From the NCBI RefSeq assembly GCF_000711695.1, contig NW_013546945.1:27322-91321 (forward strand): a stretch of DNA of 64,000 bases, in the 5' to 3' direction. Of this stretch, positions 48,251 through 58,248 are shown piece by piece (the first letter of the stretch is position 1; each line of letters starts with the position of its first letter). The notes below the pieces were generated by a model. The model did not search any database, was not told the origin of the DNA, and saw nothing but the letters and a program-made list of their open reading frames with translations. The position numbers were made by a program, and so were the translations under genes. Source of the DNA: Tilletiaria anomala UBC 951. Taxonomy: Eukaryota > Basidiomycota > Exobasidiomycetes > Georgefischeriales > Tilletiariaceae.

Positions 48251-50239
48251 TTAGTGCGTCCAGATCTTCACGACGCGATCTCTGCCGCCGCTGGCGACCT
48301 TGTCCGCAACAAAGTCGACGCAGTACACCTCGTCCTCGTGCCCTGGGAGGTCAACCTTGAGTTTGAACGAGCGCATGTCCCACAGCTTGAGCGTCGAGTC
48401 CTTGCTGGCGCTCACGAGCATGCGCGAGTCGCTCGACCACGCCAGGCGGTACACGGGCCCAACGTGTGCGCGCAGGTTGCAAATGAACTTGCCCCCCGCG
48501 CCAGCACCCGAGCCGGTACCGACGCTGGAACCAGAGCGCGCATCCCAGACCTTGATGCTCGAGTCGAACGACGCAGACGCAATCAGCCGCCCGTCGGGCG
48601 AGAACGAGACATGGTTGACGACCTTCTGGTGGCCTGTCAGCCGCGCAACCGGCTTCTTAGGCGATGCGCCCCTGTCCCCCGCAGCGGCAGGGGTCTGGCC
48701 CTGCGGCGGCCACAGGAAGAGCGTGTGGTCGTCGGAGCCAGAGATGCACAGTTCTGCGCGGCCGCCGGCGACGGCGTCGTTGTACTTTTGCGCGGCGGCC
48801 TTCTGCGTACGCACGTCGAGCTGCTTGTCACTGAGCGCCGCGAGCTGCGTCGCCTCCTCTGCACCGGCGGCGCCCTTGGGCTTGTTGGCGGTCGCGCGGT
48901 CGAACAGCCGGCCGAGGTGGTCGAATGGGCCAGTGCGCAGAACCCAGTCCGTGGAAAGCGACAGGGTGTTGACCCAGTGCGCATGAGCGTCAAGACTGCG
49001 CACGAGCTTGCCTACTTTCGCGTCCCACACTTTCACCGTCCGGTCGGACGAGGCGGTGTACAGCAGCCCTTCGCCGCCCCACCGCACGGCGTTGACGCTG
49101 GCGGTGTGTCCGCCGAGGACGTAGGCGCATGTGCGCGTCGACACGTCCCACACCCGCACTGTCCCGTCCTTAGACGAGGAGGCGAGGCGCGGGGTCGACG
49201 CATTCAGGTGAATCGGCTCCCATGCCAGCGCGGTGACCCATTTCGTGTGCCCTTTCAGCACGTGGCCCTGTGGCGCAGCAAGTCGCAATGCACGTTTCTC
49301 GGCGACGCTCAACTTCTTTGGTTGCAGTTCTGTTTTTTTTTCTGTGTCGGCAGTGGCGGAGGCGGCTCCATCACCATTCGCGTTCACTTGAAGCTCTTCT
49401 TGCGCCAGGCGCTGCTCCTCGACCCTCTTGCTGCTCTTGGTCCCCCATGCCTTCTTGCCCGTCTTACCTCCCCTTGCGTCGAGCGCGTCCCAGATCCAAA
49501 CCTCGCCGTTCATGTCACCTGTGGCGATCTTGCGCTCCCTTCCCTCCCACTCGGCACACAGAACCCAGTTGCGGTGGCCCTGGAGACTGTGCAGCGGCAT
49601 CTCGCTGTCCAGGTCCCACAGGCGTGCCGTGTGGTCGCCGGAGCCGGTAAGCAGCAGGCTGCCCGTCGGCGAGAAGACGGAGCAAAGGATCGGTGAGGAA
49701 TGTCCGCTGAGCGTGCTCGATATTCTTGTGACGGGTCGCACGCGGAAGACGGCTTGCGGCTCAAAGACGACGGTGAGCACGTCTTCGGTGGACAAGCCAA
49801 GCTTCTGGGCTGCGGATGCGTTGAGCACATCGTCGAGCAGAGAATTGGTGACGGGTAGCCGCGCTGCTGCTGCCGTTGGAGCCACTCCATCCTTCCCTTG
49901 TTCTGCAGGTAGCGCGACGTGAAATGCATACGGCATGTCCTCCTCATCCGCCTCCTCGTCTCCATCGTCTCCCTTGCGCCGTCCGCCGAGTTTGGCAGCA
50001 CGCAGATCCCTTCTGAGCCGATTGACGATCATCTCGAGCTGCTTGCGTCCCGTGTCGGCGGGTAAGTTGATGCTCGGCCCCAGCGCGCTCCCATCTTGTC
50101 CGGACTGGAACTGGACGACAATCGAAGCTGCCTTGGGTCCCAGCTGGCCCTGTGCCGCGAGCTGGTCCGCCACGTCCGCGCTCGCCTTGTCGGCCAGACG
50201 CTGCCGCTTGGCAGAGCGGAGCGGAATCTGCGTGGACAT
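48251..50239 (-). CDS. RSA4: Ribosome assembly WD40 protein RSA4/Notchless (662 aa)
   Basis: Nuclear 60S assembly factor that is pulled off pre-ribosomes by the AAA-ATPase Rea1/Midasin. Single exon, with the start at ATG 50239. The N-terminal NLE (ubiquitin-like) domain spans about residues 38-170 (IVVQFQSGQDGSALGPSINL; LPVTNSLLDDVLNA; KLGLSTEDVLTVVFEPQAVF). An eight-bladed WD40 propeller follows, with GH...WD units such as LSGHSSPILCSVFSPTG, SGDHTARLWDLDSE, LKGHTKWVTALAWEP, SSKDGTVRVWDVSTR and SASKDSTLKLWDMRSF, ending in GGRDRVVKIWTH. Insertions occur between blades (about residues 270-320 and 430-500), as in other fungal Rsa4 proteins. The gene converges with FEN1, with only 150 bases between them. 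Confidence 0.95.
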   Translation of the reverse strand: MSTQIPLRSAKRQRLADKASADVADQLAAQGQLGPKAASIVVQFQSGQDGSALGPSINLPADTGRKQLEMIVNRLRRDLRAAKLGGRRKGDDGDEEADEEDMPYAFHVALPAEQGKDGVAPTAAAARLPVTNSLLDDVLNASAAQKLGLSTEDVLTVVFEPQAVFRVRPVTRISSTLSGHSSPILCSVFSPTGSLLLTGSGDHTARLWDLDSEMPLHSLQGHRNWVLCAEWEGRERKIATGDMNGEVWIWDALDARGGKTGKKAWGTKSSKRVEEQRLAQEELQVNANGDGAASATADTEKKTELQPKKLSVAEKRALRLAAPQGHVLKGHTKWVTALAWEPIHLNASTPRLASSSKDGTVRVWDVSTRTCAYVLGGHTASVNAVRWGGEGLLYTASSDRTVKVWDAKVGKLVRSLDAHAHWVNTLSLSTDWVLRTGPFDHLGRLFDRATANKPKGAAGAEEATQLAALSDKQLDVRTQKAAAQKYNDAVAGGRAELCISGSDDHTLFLWPPQGQTPAAAGDRGASPKKPVARLTGHQKVVNHVSFSPDGRLIASASFDSSIKVWDARSGSSVGTGSGAGAGGKFICNLRAHVGPVYRLAWSSDSRMLVSASKDSTLKLWDMRSFKLKVDLPGHEDEVYCVDFVADKVASGGRDRVVKIWTH

Positions 50240-50911
50240 GGCTGCAGCAGCTTAGGATCAATATAACCCTTTGGCAAGTGTCTTGACTCGACGAACCGAG
50301 CAAGGCTAGCTATAACAGCACCGGTGGCTCGAAGCAACACGAATAGCAGGTACTGCATTACAGAGCGACCATTTTTGCCTTCTGATGACTTTCATGACAA
50401 GCGTCGCCGACCAAGCAAAAACGGATCTCGGATCTCGGATTCCGGATCTCTCAATGTCAGAGCTTCTGTGTGTGAACAACCCTATTACAACAAGGTTAAA
50501 TAATCAGGTAGCGCAATGTGCACAGCATGACGTCAACAGCCACACCTGCACCGGCTGGCGTGTTGATCAGATCCGTGTTCGCCTGACCAACAATCGACAT
50601 ATCTCCTCGGAGAAGCCCCCGTGTTCGTGAGGCAGGCGCACATGCTTCTGACGAACAGCTCCTGGCCTATGACCATATGGCAGCGTTCGAGAACGGAGAA
50701 CCCTTACTCGCATCTCCGACGATAGCGACGGCGAACGAACGAGCGAGCGAGCAGCGAGTATTAGTATCGTACAAATCCCGCGAGCACTAGCCGAACCTAA
50801 CCGAGACCAGCGCGATCATCGTCGTGGTACACAGTTCCATCTTTTCTTCCCTCAGGTGCTCCTCTCTCTCGTTCTCTTCGTCGTTTTCGTCCTCTCTGGC
50901 TATCGTGTAAT
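50240..50911. other. Divergent intergenic region (RSA4 / phosphate carrier)
   Basis: About 0.7 kb with both promoters. The tandem GAACGAACGAGCGAGCGAG near 50734-50752 is a short imperfect repeat. A C/T-rich stretch (about 50830-50905) precedes the carrier start. Only short chance frames are present. Confidence 0.5.
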
Positions 50912-52330
50912 ATGGTGGCTAAGCCAGGTATGGGCCCCTCCTCGGGTCTGACTGCGCAGGTCCCTCAGTTCAATGCGGCGGACTACTCGCGCTTCCTCGT
51001 CGCCGGCGGGCTCTGCGCGACGCTCACGCACGGCGCCATGACGCCCATCGACGTCATTAAGACGCGTTTGCAGCTAGAGCCCAAAGGTAGCAAGTTTACC
51101 ATGTTCTCCATGGGCCGGCACATTGTCGCAAGCGAGGGCCCTGCCGGCCTGCTCACCGGGTTCGGGCCCACCGCCGTCGGGTACCTCGTCCAGGGCGGTC
51201 TCAAATTTTCTGGGTGCGTGCGCTGCAAGGTGGTGGTTTCGTCTGGATAGCCGCTGATACCATACGTCTCATGCATTTCCGTGCTGTCGCGGCAATGGTG
51301 ACACAGCTTCGAGTACTTTGTGAGCTAGCTCGCGCTCGCATTCAAGAAGCGCGCGCTCTATACGCCGCCGCGAGCATCTGCTGACTCTCGGCTATCCATA
51401 CGCTTACGTGTCTTGTGCAGAAACGCGCCGGCGTACAAGCAGTCGGTGGGTACGAAAACGCTGTTGCCTACCGTACGCAGATCCACATCCTCGCCGCCGC
51501 CGCGGCAGAGGTGATCGCGACGACGGCGCTGACGCCGCTGGAAGCTGCGCGCATCCGCCTCGTGAGCGAGCATGCCTATGCAAAGGGGCTCGTCGGCGCC
51601 ATCACGCGCATGAGCCGCGAACAAGGTATCAAAGGGTTCTATGCCGGTTACATTCCAATCCTGTTCAAGCAGGTTCCATATGCGATCGGGTGAGCCGCCT
51701 CGTGCGCCACCGTATTACCGCAGAGCCTTGCACTGACCGATTCGCGATGCGCTCCTCATCCCAGCCAATTCGCAACGAACGAGGCAATGCACGAGTTCGT
51801 ACGAAAGACCCCCTCGCTCGCCTCGCTCGGCAAGAAGGGCAAGGCAGGTGAAGTCACCGTCCAGCTCGGCTGCGGCCTCGTCGCGGGTGCAGCCGCCGCC
51901 GTGCTCTCGCACCCAGCCGACACGTTACTCTCCAAGATCAACAAGGGCGGCGGAGGTGCAGGTGGCATGCTCAAGAAGCTTACGTTGCTCGCAAAGGACG
52001 CAGGGCCCGTAGGTATCTGGGCCGGACTGGGCACAAGAACAGTCATGACGTGCTTCCTCGTCGCCGGTGAGTACAAGCGGGCGTTGAATTCTCCTACCGC
52101 TGGACTCGAGAGAACACTGACCGTGTGACATGGACTCGCTCTCACCACGCTTCGTCATTGCGCAGGCCAATTCCTCATATATGCACAAGTGAGTCCTTCA
52201 TCTAGGACCGCAAGCTCAAAAAGTGGGGACTTTACTTGACGCCTCGCTCCTTCTTCTCTTACATTGTCTCAATTAGATCAAGCAGGCCGTCGGCGCACCG
52301 CCTGGCGTCGAGATCCAGAAGGCAGAATGA
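50912..52330 (+). CDS. MIR1: Mitochondrial phosphate carrier (320 aa)
   Basis: Inner-membrane SLC25 carrier that imports phosphate with protons for ATP synthesis. Six exons: 50912..51213, 51307..51319, 51421..51689, 51765..52066, 52166..52188 and 52277..52330, with introns of 93, 101, 75, 99 and 88 nt. Exon 2 is only 13 nt (FEYF) and exon 5 only 23 nt. Three carrier signatures are present: TPIDVIKTRLQLEP, TPLEAARIRLVSE and HPADTLLSKINK, each with the matrix-helix segments ASEGPAGLLTGFGPTAVGY, REQGIKGFYAGYIPILFKQ and DAGPVGIWAGLGTR. The order and the GFGPTAVGY/PILFKQ pattern match phosphate carriers of the Mir1/Pic2 type. There is no cleavable presequence, as in yeast Mir1. An exact Mir1-versus-Pic2 orthology needs a tree. 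Confidence 0.92.
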
Positions 52331-53376
52331 GAAGGGGAGGACGCGACCCCGTACCGCCGTGCGCGCCCGGAGACAGAGAAGAGAGCTTCCATAATGACCG
52401 GTAGAAAGAGCCGTGTCTGGTGGGTCTCCAAAGCTGGAACGCCAGGACCAAGCCCTTTGCATAAGTGAAAACGCCGGGCCCTTGCGATCTCGCGCTCTCG
52501 GGCATTGGAAGAAGGGTAAAGATGAAGGGATATGCACAATGGGGAGAATAGACTCGCGCGAATACTTGTCCCGGAAAGTGGGCTATATGCTCGTTTTAAA
52601 ATAGATTGGATTTACGTCCCCAACACTCCCAAAGCCTTCACCATGCTTCTGTTCCAGTGAAAACAAGGGTTCTACCGATCCAAAATCCTAGAGCTTGCCT
52701 CATTTGATCGAGGCCTTGCAGTGCACCAGGGCGATTCCCTGGATTGGAGGAAGGCGAAGGGCCAGCAAGGGCGAAGATCCTACGGCCTGCGGACGCACGC
52801 ACCGCATGAGAAAGTCACGTCGCAGCGCCGCACCGCGATCGCGAGCACGCCCGCGTTCCTATCTGGGTGTGTTAGGCTTCACGCCTCCACGATGCCAGAG
52901 CAATAGTGCCGAGGTCATTGCGGTTACGGTGTTCAAATTGACAGAGATTTTGGTCTCGCTGTCATCCTATTAGAAAGAGCAGGGGAGCGACTCGGACGAG
53001 CTCACCTCGCCAGCACATGCGCGCTGCACTGGCAATTGCGATGTCTTGCAGCATAAGATCAACTGGTAGATTGGTCGAACTAGAACCTCGCGATGGTGCA
53101 GAAGAAGCGAGACAGTCAACCTGCAACGTCAAGCCCACAGAAAGGCATTTTATTCATAGGGGCGAAGAGCACAAAGAGAGCGGTCAGCAGATCAAGTGCT
53201 GCGGGCGATTGATTGTATTGAGTGATATGATGAAAGACCTATGGCTACAATTGGTGAAGATACGAAGCAAGATTGTGGCGGACGACGGTCAACGTGGTCG
53301 CAGACAGTATGATACGACTAGAGGAAGCGAAAAAAAATGCAAATGCAGCGCAGTGCAAGGTGGTATAAACCATCCC
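52331..53376. other. Convergent 1-kb intergenic region (phosphate carrier / desaturase)
   Basis: Both neighbours end here. The frames at 52259-52539 (- strand, three overlapping) run through the end of the carrier gene and are shadows. The 53017-53676 frame on the + strand mostly overlaps the desaturase antisense. I see no further gene. Confidence 0.5.
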
Positions 53377-55114
53377 TTAGAGGATCTTTCCAACCTTGCC
53401 ACCGTACCTCTTGGCGGTCTCATTGACGCCGAGTTCGATGTGCTTGGTGACTTCGTACGCCTCGCCGGGCGTCTTGTACGCCTTGGCGCGCTCATTGGGT
53501 TGTCGTGCTGCTGCCTCCTTCTCAGCCGATACTGCTGGTACCGCTTCGACCGCTGCTTCCGCCTTCTCCTCCACCTCGACGGCCGCCTGCTCTGCCTGGT
53601 AACGCTTGTATGCCTTGCTCTCCGCGAGCACGTTGTAACCGCCGTCGATGACGCCTACGCGCATGGTCGCGAGTAGGTTCTGCGCCGCACGGCTGTGGTC
53701 ATATACGCCGCCGAAGAATGCGGTGGTCGCGTCCTTGCCGACTTTGGACTTGACGAGTGCAATGCCGCCCGGGTGCTCCGAAACGAAAGACGAGACGTCG
53801 TGCACGATGCCCTGGACAACGACTAGATCGCGCGTCTTGCTCTCTTCGACAAACGCGTCCCAGCTGATGACCGGAAGCTCTTGCACTTTCTTGGGCCACT
53901 TTAGCTCCTGCGACTCCTCGTGCAGGCGCTGCAGCTTCATGGTGTAGATACCTTTCTGCACCTCGTTGTCCGGGAACTGCTTAAGGTCCGAGGCAAGGCC
54001 GAGGTACTTCATGGTCACGATGAACCACTTGGTCGGGTCGTACTGGTACCACTTGGTGGCGTTGCGGTAGTCCATCGGGAACTGGTGGTGGAAGTTGTGG
54101 TAGCCCTCACCGACGGTGACCTGGTGATATGCAAGAAGAGAACAGTCACTTTCGGCACGCCACTGAAGCTAATGGCTCAAAAAATGGACTCACCAGAGCA
54201 GTGACGACGTGATCACGGGGCGTGTGCTTGTTGTCAAAAGTAGCATCACCGAGCCAGTGCGCGAGCGAGTTGACGCAGAAGGTGGAATGGTGGACAAAGA
54301 CCAGGCGGCAGACGGCGGCGTAGAAGAAGCCACCGCGCCAGTCGTTCCACCCAATGCCAGCGACAAGCGTCGGAACGATGAGGCCGCCAAGGAGGATGAG
54401 GGGCAGGTAGAATTTGTGCTGGAACTTGATGACAGGGTTGCGACGCAGGTCAGAGATGTCCGCAACACCAGGCTTACGGCGGGGCTTGAGAATCATCCAG
54501 CCTATATGGCTCCAGAGTAGGCCATTGTGCGCGCCGTACGGATCGAGATCGGTGTCGGTGTACCTGTGGTGTGCACGGTGACCGCGTGCCCACCAGTGGA
54601 TGGAGCCCTGGACGGCCGAGGTGCCCATGAAGGCAAGGATGTACTGGAGCGGTTTGGATGCCGTGTAGGCACGGTGCGCCCAGAGCCGGTGGTAGCCAGC
54701 GGTGATGCCAAGACCGGAGAAGAAGTAGTAGATGACAGACCAGATGAAGGTCTTGAGCTGCAACTGCGTGGTGAGCATTCCGTAAGCAGCGAGGATCGGG
54801 GTGGTGGTGAGAACGATGAAGGAGACCCATTGGATCTCGTTCAGGATATTCTCGAGCTGAATCGGCGGCAGCGCCGGCTCGCGAGCAAGCGTGCGCACGA
54901 CATAGTCATCCGGCAGCTCGACGTCCGAACCAGGAATGGCAGACACATCGCTGCGATTCTTGCTGACACCCTTGCCGGCCGTGCGGTCCTTGAACTGTGC
55001 GTGCGACTCGTCATCCGACGTCGGTGGTGTCTGGAGGTACAACGGTGGCGTCTTCAAGCCTGCCGGCTGAGCGGCATAGCGTTGCCTGAGTTCATCGCCG
55101 GTAATTGCTGACAT
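53377..55114 (-). CDS. OLE1: Delta-9 acyl-CoA desaturase with C-terminal cytochrome b5 domain (554 aa)
   Basis: ER membrane enzyme introducing the first double bond into palmitoyl- and stearoyl-CoA. Two exons, 55114..54194 and 54120..53377, with a 73-nt intron (GTGAGT...CACCAG) in phase 0. The three iron-binding histidine boxes are present: HRLWAH, HRAHHR, and HNFHH directly after the splice (VTVGEGYHNFHHQFP). Four hydrophobic segments surround them (for example VSFIVLTTTPILAAYGML, FYLPLILLGGLIVPTLVAGI). The C-terminal domain has the cytochrome b5 heme motif EHPGG (about residue 423) and so supplies its own electron donor, as in fungal Ole1. The last 80 residues are an Ala/Glu/Lys-rich tail. 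The start ATG 55114 is the first in the open frame. Confidence 0.96.
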
Positions 55115-55194
55115 GATGAATCGGACGGCAGCTGATGAGAGGATAGGGAGGGGAAGAATTCTGAGAAAGCTGTCTATAGCAGGTAGAGATGTTG

Positions 55195-55201
55195 TATATA
55201 T
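55195..55201 (-). promoter_or_regulatory. TATA-like box upstream of the desaturase
   Basis: TATATAT about 82 bases upstream of ATG 55114, read on the - strand as CATATATACAAC. The distance suits a core promoter with a short leader. Sequence evidence only. Confidence 0.35.
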
Positions 55202-56762
55202 GCAAAATGCGGTGGTGAGGAGCATGCAGCGCACAAAGCCAGTACCGGAACGCTCCAAAATTCAGTCAAGGAAAATCATTGCCACACCATCTCTATTGGG
55301 TAACAAAGGAAGAAAGCCGATGCGGCGTTCCTCGACGGTTCTCGCCAGGCCATCATAAAGCGACTCTCTTTCGTCACTTGTGGGTCCAACGAGTTCTGTA
55401 TCAGCGAGCGGCAGTCGCAGTGCACCCTGTCGGGGTCGGCCAAGGCGGGTGAAGCGGTCGTGGTTTGCCCCATATGACGAGGCAAACAGGCAGGCCAGGA
55501 CAGCGAGCCCAAACGGGTGCTATGCGTCAGCTGCCTAACTACTTGCGTCTGTCTTCCACAGCGTGGGGACGCTACGCTGTTGGACAGTTCGATAATTTGG
55601 GGCAGACTTAGGTAAGAGGAGGATCAAATGTGATCGGCTCACCCGTCTGCGGGTGGGAAGAGCGGTGCTCACATTTATTGCTGCGGATGTGTTGGGGAGA
55701 ACGCCTGCGAAACTGAGTGAAAGTGCGTTGGCATATGTGTAAACCCGCAAACAAACTTCTGTAAACCCAGCCACTATGGTTGAAAACGTCGACTTTGCAC
55801 CGCAGGAATATTGGTTCCGCCCGTTTTCCGCCTCTCCACTGGGGTTCGATATGCACAGAGCACCAGAGCAGCCAGGCAGCCGCCCTTGTTGCTGTCGGCT
55901 CGCCTGTGAGCGCTGATTTATTTGTTGCAACTGCACAAAGAAAAAACAAAGGCACAATAGCCGAACCGAGAGCAAACAATTTTTTGTTTTAAAAAAAAGA
56001 GGCTGCGCCGCTCGAGCATATTGCTGCGGGCTCGCGCCAGCGGACTACGAGCCTCCTACGGTTTGTTACCCGTGAGCCAACCTCGAACCCAGGCCACACG
56101 TGACACGATGACCATCGACATAAACGTCTCCGGATGTCGGAGTGTCTGCTTTCCGTCTGCCGGACACAACGCGTTGCCTATGGCTCATGGCTCTCACGGC
56201 TTTATTGTGTCGAAGAGTTGGGGCAGCTCGCACTCGAACACCTGCGTCAACAGCCGTCCTCGTCGTCTACTATTGCCACCCCAGTCTCCCACTCTTTGTC
56301 ACCCGCCCTCTGGAGTCCGAAGTCTGGTCGCCGGACACCAATCCCACCGCTCCAAGTTTCCAACGAGCACGGTGCACGGTGCACATCCACGATGCGTGCA
56401 GCTCGAGGCCTCAGCGCTGCTCTTTGGCCAAGCTGATTGTATTCCTGCTTGGTGTGGCAGTATCTACGTCTGGAATTGAGGTGCAGCAGCAGGTGGGTGT
56501 TGGAAGTGAAGCTTCCTGGGGCATGCAGCCAGATGGAAGAGATTGATAAGACGAACAAAGTAGACAAGATCCTTGTACTGTAGAGAAAGAGAGCTGGAGA
56601 AATCAAGGCTCGGTTCAGTTTTCGAGCCACATTCATTCGGAAATCCCCTCTCTTTTACACAAACAGCTTCCGGCAACAAAAAAAGTTTCGAAAGGCTGCC
56701 TGCGGGTGACGACTCAAGACACCATCTTCGTGCACACGTAACGCGCTCCAAGTGGTCAGATA

Positions 56763-56921
56763 ATGGGTGAGCCGAAGATTCATGTGGTCGACGTGACCGC
56801 ATCTTCAGCAGGCGACAGGTCTCCGCTCGAGGGCGATCCGCTTGAAGTTCATGTCGCAGGCATGTCGCCTGCTAATTGCCCCGCTCAGACTCGGAAGGCA
56901 AAATCCAAACCTAGGACGTAG
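56763..56921 (+). CDS. Candidate 52-aa ORF of unknown function
   Basis: An uninterrupted 52-codon frame opening MGEPKIHVVDVTASSAG and ending in a basic KAKSKPRT before TAG. Composition is protein-like and not low-complexity, but no domain, splice partner or neighbour supports it. It may be a chance frame or one exon of an unresolved gene. Confidence 0.15.
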   Translation: MGEPKIHVVDVTASSAGDRSPLEGDPLEVHVAGMSPANCPAQTRKAKSKPRT

Positions 56922-57180
56922 GCTGTACTTTGGTATAACCGTCCACTGTATTGCGCTCATGCACGCGTGATACCAACACCATTTCCTACAAACGATTGCG
57001 TGCAGGGTGTTGCTCTACAACGGTTCTGTTGCTATCCCCCGTACCTTGCTTGCGGCTTGATATCGCCTCCTTGCTGATCATGCGTCCATGTCTACGATTT
57101 TGAACCTGCATTACACACACGTCGCTGACCGCAGTCAGCAGCTGCCTTGACTGTACTAACGGGAGACGTGTCTCTGACAC

Positions 57181-58248
57181 TCACTGGATAAAAAAGAAAA
57201 CTGTGCCGTCGCTCTTGTCCTTGCACACGTACCTGACCGGCTGCCCGTCCCAGTACTTTTTCAAGTCAAACCCCATGCCGCCTGTGTACGGCAGCTCGAG
57301 GCGCAGCGTATTAAAGTCAATGAACGAATTGCAAAAGTCGGCTGTGAGGACGTGCTCTGGCGTCACCTTGATGCTCTGGCGGTGTGCGCGGTCGCCGAAC
57401 CAACGCGCGCGCGTCTTGTGCGCCTGCGGCGCGCTGTCCGGGCCGGTCCCGCCTTTGAGGTCGTTGAGCGTCGCATCGTCGATATCCACGTCTTTCGCCG
57501 CGTCGCTCGACGTAGGGTACGGGATCAGCGGACTGAGATCATCCAGCACGTACGCCGGATCGCTCGCGTTGCTGTTCTCTGGTGAGGGAAACACTGGCCA
57601 GGCAGTCGTGCGAAACTCTTCCTGCACATCTGAGCCGCTCGACGATGGCTCGGATGAAAGCTTGACAGCACTGATGCGCGTCATGGTTGCCACGAATGGT
57701 GAGAAGGCCCATGGCTTGTCAGAGTAAAGGTCATGTTCCACTGTTATCGAAGGCCATGGGGATTGTCAGCAAAAGACCGAGAACAGCTCCAAATGAGGGA
57801 GCACGCGACACACGATTTGGGTCAATGAACTTGGCGGCCTCGAGGGCTACTGCAGTTCCCCAGGGCAGCCTGTCCTAGGAAGTCCAAAAACAAGCGCAGG
57901 TCAGCGCGACGCACGGAACCAGAAGCGTCCAGCGTAGCAACGCACTTTAATTGGTCGATCAAACTCGTTGCCAAAAACGAGGTCATCCGTCGAGATGTCT
58001 TTGAGGAATCTGCCTTGCACCTGTATACTCCATGTCATACCCTTTCCATGCCCCTCTTCAAAGTACTTTGCCTCGGCCACACGCTCCTTACCCTCGGGCA
58101 CGTCGCCGGTGAAGTGCTTGATGCGCACAGCGATGCGGCCATGGAAGTGAGCCGAGGACACCAATGTCGGGTTCAGGTCCGAGTTGACATATAGCGTCGA
58201 CAGCGATGAGGCGTCCGGGCCGGCGCTGACATTGAGGTGTGGCGCCAT
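57181..58248 (-). CDS. DUF1769 (UPF0590-type) fungal protein (307 aa)
   Basis: Three exons: 58248..57946, 57874..57814 and 57740..57181, with introns of 71 and 73 nt. They rebuild the DUF1769 core: DLVFGNEFDRPIK-DRLPWGTAV across junction 1, and KFIDPN-LEHDLYSDKPWAFSP across junction 2. The N-terminal half has LNPTLVSSAHFHGRIAVRIK and WSIQVQGRFL, and the C-terminal part has VKVTPEHVLTADFCNSFIDF-like sequence (TPEHVLTADFCNSFIDF). The family is widespread in fungi and of unknown molecular function; a lipid-binding-like beta-rich fold has been suggested only by resemblance, so I make no functional claim. The segments 57901-58248 and 57181-57741 look like separate ORFs only because of the introns. 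Confidence 0.85.

Larger units (their letters stand above)
55115..57180. other. 2-kb intergenic region upstream of the desaturase
   Basis: No domain-bearing frame on either strand; the frames at 56021-56546 (+) and 56247-56802 (-) overlap in several registers and look like chance. The part nearest 55115 is the OLE1 promoter (TATA-like box listed). A-runs and T-runs occur at 55937-56000 and 56680-56690. One short ORF (56763) is listed as a candidate. Confidence 0.45.

Noticed and set aside
48254-49696. 480-codon open frame on the + strand
   Set aside because: It is exactly antisense to RSA4, whose WD40 repeats are unmistakable. The long antisense frame comes from GC-rich codon use.
53017-53676. 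219-codon open frame on the + strand
   Set aside because: Mostly antisense to the cytochrome b5 domain and tail of the desaturase; no domain of its own.
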